Shown: positions 1 through 5,172 of the stretch, in pieces | Position numbering within the stretch: position 1 is the first letter of the stretch | Layout of the letters: every line of letters starts with the position of its first letter | Origin: Alphaproteobacteria bacterium | GTDB taxonomy: Bacteria > Pseudomonadota > Alphaproteobacteria > Rhizobiales > Xanthobacteraceae | Assembly: GCA_005884465.1 (NCBI GenBank) | Contig: VAZH01000270.1 | Span: 1 to 5,327, forward strand | Direction of reading: 5' to 3' | Length of the DNA: 5,327 bases | The notes under the pieces: generated by a model | What the model was told of the DNA's origin: nothing | Database searches by the model: none | The model's input: the letters and a program-made list of their open reading frames with translations, nothing else | Translations under genes and position numbers: made by a program

Positions 1-402
1 TTGGCTCCATTTGGCATCGAAGGCGGCGGTTGGTTTCGCCACGACGGTCTCGTCGCGTGACCTTCCTTGCTTCTTGAGCTTTGCAACGTTCTCCCGGATA
101 GCGACGAGCACGTCGCGGAATTCTTTGAGCTCGGCTTTGTTGCTGACAGGCCGGCCGTGTCCGGGAGTGATGATCGTGTCGTTTGTCGTCGCCGCGAGAT
201 TGGCGTCGGACGCTGCAATCATCCCGTCGATGCCGCCGGTCGAATAGTCGATGAACGGATAGATACCGTTCCAATAGGTATCGCCAACATGCACGATGTT
301 GGCCTCGGCGAAGGTCACGGAAATGTCGCTGTCGGTATGGTGGTCACCCCGTCTGCCACCATCGCACGCTCTGGCCGCCCGCCTGCGGTCCGGGTGGAAC
401 AT
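1..402 (-). pseudogene. MBL-fold metallo-hydrolase, C-terminal remnant (runs off the left edge)
   Basis: The minus-strand frame is open from a TGA near 446 to the window edge, with its first ATG at 402 (134 codons seen). From about residue 20 it reads as the C-terminal half of a metallo-beta-lactamase-fold hydrolase of the SoxH-like/B1-like type. It has HHTDSD, which supplies a metal-ligand histidine, then VHVGDTYWNG, which supplies the ligand aspartate, then YPFIDYSTGG, then TPGHG, which supplies the last ligand histidine. The tail is a charged helix with KKQGRS and FDAKW. The first half of the fold, with the HxHxDH metal site, is missing: upstream there are only about 100 bases before the divergent J-protein gene. 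The first 19 residues are arginine-rich and unlike the family, whereas another frame there reads GGQSVRWWQTG, a better fit to the strand before HTDSD, so small frameshifts are likely. Truncation is seen; loss of function is inferred. The substrate cannot be told. Confidence 0.62.
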
Positions 403-506
403 CAGTGAATTGGTGGGGCCAGCGCCAACGAACTTTTCGCTTCACCACCGCATTGGAACAGCGAGGACGTCATGCTTTTTGCCGCTGATGCCACTATATT
501 GGACAA
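403..506. other. Short intergenic region between divergent genes, with possible -10 box for the J-protein gene
   Basis: About 100 bases separate the hydrolase remnant from the J-protein gene. TATATT at 495-500 resembles a -10 hexamer. It ends only six bases before the ATG at 507, so transcription from it would give a nearly leaderless mRNA. No convincing -35 element is seen at the proper distance (ATGCTT at 472-477), and no Shine-Dalgarno stands before 507 beyond a weak GGA at 501-503. The promoter call is tentative. Confidence 0.3.
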
Positions 507-1238
507 ATGCCCACACTGATCGCCGGCGTCGTCGCTATTATCCTTCTTTACGCGCTGCTGCAGATGTTTCGCGCAGCCAACCCCGTGGTGCTTGCGCGCG
601 CGATCAAGATTGGCGGCGGCGTTGTGGCGCTTGCGGTCGCAGCCTTTACCGGCGTCAAGGGCGAGCTCGCGGTGGCAATCCCGCTCGGCATCTTCGGCGC
701 GGGGCTGCTCGGCTGGTCGCCGTTCGGGACAAGTGGGTTCGGCAATATCGCCGGGTTGTTTGGCGGCGCAAGTTCGCAGCGCTCTCCGGGACAGACGTCG
801 CGGGTCCGATCGCAGTTTCTCGATATGATGCTCGATCATGACAGCGGCAAACTCTCCGGCCAGATCGTGGCCGGGCCATTTGCCGGTCGTTCCCTGGGCG
901 AATTCGATCTGCCGCAGTTGACGGCCATGATTCCGGGCTTCGACGCGGAAAGCGTTTCGCTACTTGAAAGCTATCTGGACCGCAGGTTTCCCGCCTGGCG
1001 TCAGGACGCGCAGGGAAATGCGGCAGGGGGGCAGAGCCGCCCGGCGGCGAGCGGCAAAATGACGGACGAGGAGGCCTATCAGATCCTTGGCCTGCAGCCG
1101 GGGGCGGGGCGTGACGAAATCAGCCGGGCCCACCGTGCGCTCATGAAGAAACTGCATCCCGACCAAGGGGGGTCGACGTACCTCGCCACCCGTGTAAACG
1201 AGGCCAAGGATACTTTGCTTCGCGCGCATCACAGCTAA
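507..1238 (+). CDS. Membrane-anchored J-domain (DnaJ-like, class III) protein
   Basis: A 243-residue protein. The N-terminus is a hydrophobic segment (about residues 3-21), followed by one or two more (about 36-50 and 54-70), so it should sit in the inner membrane. A middle region (about 98-165) has RVRSQFLDMMLDHDSG and then FAGRSL, a pattern I associate with rhizobial J-proteins of this layout. The C-terminus (about 185-240) is a J domain: EEAYQILGL begins helix I, helix II holds RAHRALMKKL, and the HPD motif that stimulates DnaK/Hsp70 ATPase is intact at 217-219, followed by QGGS. There is no Gly/Phe region, zinc finger or substrate-binding domain, so it is class III and probably recruits DnaK at the membrane. 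The QGGS after HPD recalls Tim14/Pam18-like J domains; that link is inference. The start is fixed by an in-frame TGA at 486-488 with no other start codon before 507. No strong Shine-Dalgarno is seen. The client is unknown. Confidence 0.9.
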   Translation: MPTLIAGVVAIILLYALLQMFRAANPVVLARAIKIGGGVVALAVAAFTGVKGELAVAIPLGIFGAGLLGWSPFGTSGFGNIAGLFGGASSQRSPGQTSRVRSQFLDMMLDHDSGKLSGQIVAGPFAGRSLGEFDLPQLTAMIPGFDAESVSLLESYLDRRFPAWRQDAQGNAAGGQSRPAASGKMTDEEAYQILGLQPGAGRDEISRAHRALMKKLHPDQGGSTYLATRVNEAKDTLLRAHHS

Positions 1239-1450
1239 CTCCGGGCAACGCTACCAAACGCTACGTACCGCGAGCTGCTTCTGCTTTCTGGCTGACACCT
1301 CGTTGCCGCCCGCCGTTGTCCGGCGTGGTCGATCGTTCACCTTGCAGTTCTAACCGCAAAGTCTTGACGGAAGGTTTGCAGGACGCGGATTTGCGGGTGG
1401 GTAGCGCCTTAACCTACCCTACGATTTTCGCTCATACCGGGGGATATCGA
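1239..1450. other. Intergenic region between convergent genes
   Basis: This stretch lies between the stop codons of the J-protein and carboxypeptidase genes. It holds a short direct repeat, AACGCTAC at 1247-1254 and again at 1257-1264, ten bases apart, which may be chance. It also holds a weak hairpin at 1399-1419, listed separately. I see no coding potential and no RNA gene. Confidence 0.5.
1399..1428 (+). terminator. Possible weak terminator hairpin between convergent genes
   Basis: GGGTAG (1399-1404) pairs with CTACCC (1414-1419) across a 9-base loop. Four Ts follow at 1425-1428 after a five-base gap. The stem is only 6 bp and the U-tract is short and displaced, so termination is a guess. 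The site is 160 bases beyond the J-protein stop. On the minus strand it lies about 30 bases past the carboxypeptidase stop but has no T-run. Confidence 0.22.
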
Positions 1451-3304
1451 TCAGTTCCGGACGGCGATACAGGAGATGTCGGAGCGCTTCAACGTCCGGC
1501 ATACCGCTTCGGCCTGATCGCGGTCGAGGCCGGCGAAGCGGGCCCGGAACAGCTTCCGGTCGCCTTTGGCGACAACCGGCTCGGTAAACGGATCGGCCTT
1601 CGCCAGCAGGCCGCGGGCCTGATTGCGCGCCGCCTCGATGCGCTGCCGCGCCTCGCTTTCGCTTTCCAGCGCGCCGACCTGAACGATCCAACCGGTGTGG
1701 GCGGCCGCCGGCTTGATGGCGCCGTTTTGCTGAATGATCTGCGGCTGGGGCTGCGGCTGGGCGCGGGGAGCCGGATCGGCGTAGGCCATCGCCTGCGGGA
1801 TGGGAGAGGGCGGCACGCTGGATGCCGGAAGAACCCCCAGCAAGCCGTTGCCGGTACCGTGGTTTGCCGGCTGCGGCGGCATTTCCGTTCGGGCAACTTC
1901 AACCCTGTTGGTTTCAGCTCTGTTGGTTTCGGCTTTGTTGGTTTCGGCTTTGGCGACTACCGCGCTCGATGTTTCCGGCACTTCCGGGCGGGCCGGCGAT
2001 ATGGCGTTGGTGATGGCCGTGGCCGGCTGGGCCGAACCGGCCGAGGCCAGCTTCATCTGTCCGGCCTTGACCTGGACGGTCTTGACCTTGACGGGCTTCA
2101 TGGGTTCGGACGAACCCGGGATGGCGGCGATCGACTGCGTCTGGATCACCCCGCTCGTCAACGGCGCTGGTTCGGGCTTGGCTTGCGCCGGCGGCACGGC
2201 CGCTGCTGCCTGCGCAATCACCGATCGTGTCGCCGGTGCAGCGGGACGGACCGGCGGTGCGGCGGCTGGCTCGGTTGATGCGGACACGACCTGAACTGCC
2301 CCCTGGGCCTGAACCGTCCGTGTCGGCCTTGGCTCGGCTTCGGCTTCCGCGACGTCTGCATTTGCGTCCGAAGCATTGCGCTCGGCGATCGCAGCAACGG
2401 TGCGTTTGGTGGCGGCTTTTTCGAGGTTTTCGGTAAGCAGGCTGCGCATGGTGGCATCACGCGAACCGCCGCTGCGGCCTCCCATCACCACGCCGACCAG
2501 ATGGCGGTTGCCCCGGCGCATCGAGGTCACGAGATTGAAGCCGGAGGCTCGGGTGTAGCCGGTTTTGATACCATCGACGCCTTCGACGTTGCCGAGCAGG
2601 CGATTATGGTTGCGGATCGAATGACCGCGGTAGTTGAACGCCACAGTCGAGAAGTAGCGGTAATACCGCGGAAAACGGTCCTGGATGGCGCGGCCCAGTG
2701 TCGATTGATCCCGCGCCGTCGTTACCTGATTGTCGTCGGGCAGGCCGGAGGCATTGCGATAGACCGTCCGCGTCATGCCCAGCGCGCGCGCCTTGCGCGT
2801 CATCTGCCTGGCGAAATCGCCTTCATCGCCGGCGATGGCCTCCGCGATGACGACGGCAGCGTCGTTGGCGGAACGCGTCACCAATCCCTTGATGGCATCC
2901 TCTACGCGGATGGATTGACCGGGGCGCAGGCCGAGTTTGGTGGGAGCCTGCTCGGAGGCGTGCGCCGAAACTTCCATTTCAGTACCGAGCGTCATCTTGC
3001 CGGCGTCGAGGCGCTCGAACAGCAGATAAAGCGTCATGATCTTGGTGAGCGAGGCAGGATGACGGCTCGCATCGGGATTGTTGGCGGAGAGCGTCGCGCC
3101 GGAATTGCCGTCTACGATGATGGAAGAGAATGCCGGGTTGTAGCTCTCGCGTGCCTCATGATGGTGTTGGCGCGCTTGGTGACGGTGCCTGGAACGACGC
3201 GCATCGGCGGAATCGGTTGTGAAGATGATCGCAGTGGTGATCGTGAACAGCGCGAAAACGCTAACTCGCAGAACATGCGAGGAAGCCAAGATTGTGCGAA
3301 GCAT
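1451..3304 (-). CDS. Secreted D-alanyl-D-alanine carboxypeptidase (peptidase S11) with C-terminal SPOR domain
   Basis: A 617-residue penicillin-binding protein of the DacA/DacC/DacF type. It should remove the terminal D-Ala from peptidoglycan pentapeptides in the periplasm. A signal peptide covers about residues 1-35 (hydrophobic stretch 11-30, likely cleaved after SADA), followed by a His/Arg-rich segment (36-52). The S11 catalytic domain spans about 53-300. All three active-site motifs are present: SLTK with the nucleophile S85 and K88, SAN at 145-147, and KTG at 247-249. Residues 300-535 form a Pro/Ala/Thr-rich linker with a KAETN-type repeat near 452-468. The last 80 residues (about 536-617) are a SPOR domain, which binds denuded glycan at division sites; C602 and C612 could form a disulfide. 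An in-frame ATG at 3364 exists, but 3304 is preferred: GGGGAAG stands six bases upstream and the signal peptide begins directly there. Targeting to the septum is inferred from SPOR. The gene is transcribed alone. Confidence 0.95.
   Translation of the reverse strand: MLRTILASSHVLRVSVFALFTITTAIIFTTDSADARRSRHRHQARQHHHEARESYNPAFSSIIVDGNSGATLSANNPDASRHPASLTKIMTLYLLFERLDAGKMTLGTEMEVSAHASEQAPTKLGLRPGQSIRVEDAIKGLVTRSANDAAVVIAEAIAGDEGDFARQMTRKARALGMTRTVYRNASGLPDDNQVTTARDQSTLGRAIQDRFPRYYRYFSTVAFNYRGHSIRNHNRLLGNVEGVDGIKTGYTRASGFNLVTSMRRGNRHLVGVVMGGRSGGSRDATMRSLLTENLEKAATKRTVAAIAERNASDANADVAEAEAEPRPTRTVQAQGAVQVVSASTEPAAAPPVRPAAPATRSVIAQAAAAVPPAQAKPEPAPLTSGVIQTQSIAAIPGSSEPMKPVKVKTVQVKAGQMKLASAGSAQPATAITNAISPARPEVPETSSAVVAKAETNKAETNRAETNRVEVARTEMPPQPANHGTGNGLLGVLPASSVPPSPIPQAMAYADPAPRAQPQPQPQIIQQNGAIKPAAAHTGWIVQVGALESESEARQRIEAARNQARGLLAKADPFTEPVVAKGDRKLFRARFAGLDRDQAEAVCRTLKRSDISCIAVRN
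1906..1950 (-). repeat. Three tandem 15-bp units inside the carboxypeptidase linker
   Basis: Three contiguous 15-base units (1906-1920, 1921-1935, 1936-1950) share the plus-strand pattern TGTTGGTTTCGGCTT. The second and third are identical and the first differs at three positions. The unit length is a multiple of three and encodes ETNKA/ETNRA/ETNRV on the minus strand, so copy-number change would lengthen or shorten the linker without breaking the frame. A less regular Lys/Val run (VKVKTVQVK) lies nearby in the linker. Confidence 0.85.
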
Positions 3305-3588
3305 GAACTTCCCCGTCCCAATTTCTGTCTTGATCACCGGTTCGTGAGGCCAAATTATGCCCATCCGCCGGCGGTGTTTCCCTGCTCACGATGTCCGAGC
3401 CCCGGCCGACCTTCAGCCAAAACGGCCGGGCGTAGGGCCATTCCGGCTAAGAGGCTGCAGGTAACCAATTTTTCGACAGTTTTCCCGGACCGGAGGAATC
3501 CAAGCGTGAGGTTAGGCCGCCGGAGTTTCCAAAAGCTTAAGGAACCCTTGCGTCATCCCCAGCTATTTTGGCGCAAACCCGCATTGAT
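3305..3588. other. Intergenic region, 5' side of the divergent carboxypeptidase and phasin genes
   Basis: I see no gene in this stretch. It should carry the carboxypeptidase promoter: on the minus strand CATAAT (plus-strand 3354-3359) resembles a -10 box about 50 bases before the 3304 start, but no good -35 accompanies it. A perfect 8-bp inverted repeat lies at 3401-3430 and is listed separately. Confidence 0.45.
3401..3430. repeat. Perfect 8-bp inverted repeat in the carboxypeptidase/phasin intergenic region
   Basis: CCCGGCCG (3401-3408) and CGGCCGGG (3423-3430) are exact reverse complements separated by 14 bases. No T-run follows on either strand, and the site lies upstream of both flanking genes, so it is not an obvious terminator. 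It could be a hairpin in a carboxypeptidase leader, a protein site, or a chance product of GC-rich DNA. Confidence 0.4.
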
Positions 3589-3603
3589 TTGTGCATCGCA
3601 CAA
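3589..3603. promoter_or_regulatory. Upstream TGC/GCA dyad, candidate PhaR-type operator
   Basis: TTGTGCATCGCACAA has perfect 6-bp arms (TTGTGC/GCACAA) around a 3-base centre. It ends five bases before the phasin -35 box. TGC-rich dyads of this kind are bound by PhaR (AniA), the polyhydroxyalkanoate-responsive repressor of phasin genes in alphaproteobacteria. The dyad itself is seen; the PhaR assignment is inference from target gene and motif. Confidence 0.62.
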
Positions 3604-3608
3604 GATTC

Positions 3609-3637
3609 TTGACCTCTATTGTGCATTGCACTATACA
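3609..3637 (+). promoter_or_regulatory. Sigma70-type promoter of the phasin gene
   Basis: TTGACC at 3609-3614 and TATACA at 3632-3637 are separated by exactly 17 bases. This is the best promoter match in the window and is correctly oriented for the phasin gene. Transcription should start near 3644, giving a leader of about 60 bases. That leader could form a small hairpin, GGGAG (3649-3653) with CTCCC (3661-3665), upstream of the ribosome-binding site GAAGGGA at 3692-3698. Confidence 0.7.
3619..3633. promoter_or_regulatory. Downstream TGC/GCA dyad overlapping the phasin -10 box
   Basis: TTGTGCATTGCACTA repeats the upstream dyad with changes at two outer or central positions. Its core GTGCA-T-TGCAC is a perfect palindrome. 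The centre (3626) lies exactly 30 bases from that of the first dyad (3596), about three helical turns. It fills the -35/-10 spacer and touches the -10 box, so a bound protein would block RNA polymerase. Confidence 0.6.
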
Positions 3638-3703
3638 GCGGCGGCGTTGGGAGCCGCGACCTCCCGGCAGCTCAGTTGCACCCCAGTCCGCGAAGGGACC
3701 CCA

Positions 3704-4045
3704 ATGATCAAGGTTGAAGACATTCAGAGTTACGGAAAAGAACATCTCGAGACGGTCGTTGCGTCGGCAACCACCGTTCAGAACGGCCTTCAGGCAATCG
3801 CAAGCGCCTACGGCGATTACACCAAGAGGTCGTTCGAAGACACCAAGTCATTCGTCGAGAAGCTGTCCGGCGTGAAGTCGCTGGACAAGGCGATTGAAGT
3901 GCAGACCGAATTCGCGAAGTCCGCTTACGAGACCTTCGTGGCCGAGTCGCAGAAGATCGCGGGGCTTTATACCGATCTCGCCAAGCAGACTTACAAGCCG
4001 TTCGAAGGCCTCGTCGCGAAGTTCACCCCGGCATCAGCCCACTAA
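3704..4045 (+). CDS. Phasin family protein (polyhydroxyalkanoate granule-associated)
   Basis: A 113-residue, almost wholly helical protein without cysteine or signal peptide. It fits the short phasins (phasin_2 type) of Bradyrhizobium and relatives, which coat cytoplasmic polyhydroxybutyrate granules and set their number and size. Characteristic stretches are an N-terminal helix with VVASATTVQNGLQAIA (about 18-33), then YTKRSFEDTKSFVEKL (39-54), then a region near 60-100 with AIEVQTEFAKSAYETFV and LAKQTYKPFEG. The helices are amphipathic, as expected for granule-surface binding. The start at 3704 is supported by GAAGGGA at 3692-3698 and by a promoter some 60 bases upstream. The reading frame stays open far upstream, opposite the carboxypeptidase gene, but that part has no phasin character. 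The gene is a single transcription unit ended by a strong terminator. I have not given a phaP number because these genomes carry several paralogues. Confidence 0.93.
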   Translation: MIKVEDIQSYGKEHLETVVASATTVQNGLQAIASAYGDYTKRSFEDTKSFVEKLSGVKSLDKAIEVQTEFAKSAYETFVAESQKIAGLYTDLAKQTYKPFEGLVAKFTPASAH

Positions 4046-4063
4046 CAGCGGCGCCAGGAAAAC

Positions 4064-4098
4064 AAGAAAGCCCGGCCGTTGCGGCCGGGCTTTTTCTT
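4064..4098 (+). terminator. Rho-independent terminator of the phasin gene
   Basis: GCCCGGCC (4070-4077) pairs perfectly with GGCCGGGC (4083-4090) around the 5-base loop GTTGC. The stem is extended by A-T pairs (AAA at 4067-4069 with TTT at 4091-4093). A T-rich tail, TTTTTCTT at 4091-4098, follows. It lies 19 bases after the phasin stop. Confidence 0.93.
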
Positions 4099-4597
4099 GG
4101 TTTCGGATTGGCAGGCATTGCCGGCGGCGCGCGATTTCCGAAGACGCCATTCCCTGTAATCTCCACTTTCGGTGTAGGGCGGTTAGACGTCAGGGGAACC
4201 GCTTGATCCGATTGATCGCGCCGGCCGCCATTAAAGCCGCTCATCGGCCGGCAGCTTTGCTTTGTCAAACTCGACCGGATTGATTAACCTTCGGCAAGAT
4301 CACCGAGCCCGGAATCGGCCCGCCGCGGGTCGCCTCTGACCAAACATTTGCGCGCTTGCGGCGAGCCAAGACGGGACCCATATTGCAAGTCGATTGATCC
4401 AGCTGATGGGGTCGGGCCGGCCGGGAGCGGCGATCTGGAAAGCGCGTCTGGGAACTCTTAGGATGGCTCCGGCAGGAGAACATCACCTGGCCGTTTTCCG
4501 GTTTCCCGTGGGAATTTCGAACGCCTGTGCCATGCTGCAATTGAATTCCAGATCAGATTCGTCCGCGCCGTCAGTCCTCGCCGCATCCGCTCCCCGA
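4099..4597. other. Long non-coding gap between the phasin terminator and clpS
   Basis: About 500 bases in which I recognise no gene. Open frames exist on both strands, including the minus strand around 4265-4540, but their translations have no recognisable domain and are rich in Arg/Pro as expected for shadow frames. The clpS promoter must lie here, yet no clear -35/-10 pair stands out. The clpS frame is open from upstream of 4394, with in-frame ATGs at 4394, 4463 and 4532. A perfect 8-bp inverted repeat at 4220-4252 is listed separately. Confidence 0.5.
4220..4252. repeat. Perfect 8-bp inverted repeat upstream of clpS
   Basis: GCCGGCCG (4220-4227) and CGGCCGGC (4245-4252) are exact reverse complements with a 17-base spacer. 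They are followed by a T-containing stretch (AGCTTTGCTTT). It could be a weak terminator on the plus strand, but the phasin already has a strong one 130 bases earlier. No function can be assigned. Confidence 0.35.
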
Positions 4598-4930
4598 ATG
4601 GGCAATGATGAGAACCGCACCGGGGGCAGCGGCGGTCCGGCCACATCCGTCATCGCCAAGGTCAAGCCGAAGACAAAGCGCCCGAACCTCTATCGGGTCC
4701 TGATTTTGAACGACGATTACACGCCGATGGAATTTGTCGTTCACGTTCTGGAGAAGTTCTTTCAGAAGGACGTCGAAGCCGCGACCAAGATCATGCTCCA
4801 CGTTCATCACCACGGAATCGGGGAGTGCGGAATATTCACCTACGAGATCGCCGAGACGAAGGTAACGCAGGTGATGGATTTTGCACGCAAGCACCAGCAT
4901 CCCCTGCAATGCGTCATGGAAAAGAAGTAA
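4598..4930 (+). CDS. clpS: ATP-dependent Clp protease adaptor ClpS
   Basis: A 110-residue ClpS. It delivers N-degron substrates to ClpAP by binding a destabilising N-terminal residue and the ClpA N-domain. A flexible N-terminus (about 1-28) precedes the folded core, which begins at [21 protein letters not shown]. Pocket residues match E. coli ClpS with an offset of four: N38, D39, the gatekeeper M44 and H70 correspond to N34, D35, M40 and H66. The C-terminus is the strongly conserved [20 protein letters not shown] region. The start is uncertain: the frame is open upstream with ATGs at 4532 (132 aa), 4463 and 4394, and none, including 4598, has a good Shine-Dalgarno. I chose 4598 because family members of this type begin about 25-30 residues before the core, and the codons between 4532 and 4598 include rare ones (TTG, AGA, TCA). 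The next gene is its partner clpA. This is the ClpS1 type, not the divergent ClpS2 paralogue of rhizobia. Confidence 0.95.
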   Translation: MGNDENRTGGSGGPATSVIAKVKPKTKRPNLYRVLILNDDYTPMEFVVHVLEKFFQKDVEAATKIMLHVHHHGIGECGIFTYEIAETKVTQVMDFARKHQHPLQCVMEKK

Positions 4931-5172
4931 CGACGCACCAAATCCGACAAAACAGGAACGGGTTTTGCATCAAAGTTGCGATGGGCAGGCCGGCGTGCGG
5001 CTTTCTCGGGTGGGTGACGGTAATTTGGCCCCGGGCAGCGGTACGGTCCGGGTGTAAGCCAATAGCCGGGGCCGGCCTTTCGCCACGATCGGGTGCAACT
5101 ATATATGATAAAGGTTGTTGTTGCCTGACAGGGCTACGGCGATCATGATGGCGGGGCCCACAGAGGACGCGA
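4931..5172 (+). other. clpS-clpA intergenic region with a possible clpA promoter
   Basis: 242 bases without a gene, long for partners in one operon. TATGAT at 5104-5109, in an A/T-rich patch, resembles a -10 box about 65 bases before clpA; no good -35 is seen at 17 bases (CGCCAC at 5081-5086). A small GCCG/CGGC hairpin (4989-5001) followed by TTTCT could weakly terminate the clpS transcript. A perfect 8-bp inverted repeat at 5027-5073 is listed separately. Separate transcription of clpA is possible but not shown. Confidence 0.4.
5027..5073. repeat. Perfect 8-bp inverted repeat between clpS and clpA
   Basis: GGCCCCGG (5027-5034) and CCGGGGCC (5066-5073) are exact reverse complements enclosing 31 bases. 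The second arm is followed by GGCC and TTT (5078-5080), so a terminator role is conceivable but poor, because the loop is long and the T-run short. It may be a leader structure or chance in GC-rich DNA. Confidence 0.35.

Noticed and set aside
402..839. A 145-codon minus-strand open frame opposite the J-protein gene.
   Set aside because: Its composition (Arg, Ala, Cys, His) is typical of a shadow frame. The plus-strand gene has clear membrane segments and a J domain.
1364..1392. TTGACG at 1364-1369 as a promoter -35 for a small RNA between the convergent genes.
   Set aside because: No acceptable -10 hexamer lies 16-18 bases downstream, and there is no convincing terminator or structure.
1906..1950. 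Tandem 15-bp units as a possible CRISPR-like or mobile-element repeat.
   Set aside because: The units are contiguous, without spacers, and in frame within a protein linker. They are a coding microsatellite, not an array or an insertion-sequence end.
1316..2278. A 320-codon plus-strand open frame with Gly/Arg/Asp-rich repeats (GFGFVGFGFG, LDLDGLDLDGL).
   Set aside because: It is antisense to the SPOR and linker part of the carboxypeptidase. The repeats are reflections of the linker's 15-bp units and Lys/Val run. It has no domain of its own.
3362..3364. Upstream in-frame ATG (3364) as the carboxypeptidase start.
   Set aside because: It lacks a Shine-Dalgarno and would put 20 non-hydrophobic residues before the signal peptide. 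The ATG at 3304 has GGGGAAG at good spacing.
2501..4045. A 514-codon plus-strand open frame running through the carboxypeptidase gene's antisense strand into the phasin.
   Set aside because: Only the last 113 codons are phasin-like, and they have their own promoter and ribosome-binding site. The rest mirrors a confirmed minus-strand gene, a common effect in GC-rich DNA.
4265..4540. A 91-codon minus-strand open frame in the gap before clpS.
   Set aside because: There is no recognisable domain, no ribosome-binding site, and Arg/Pro-rich content. It partly overlaps the frame upstream of clpS. It cannot be supported as a gene.
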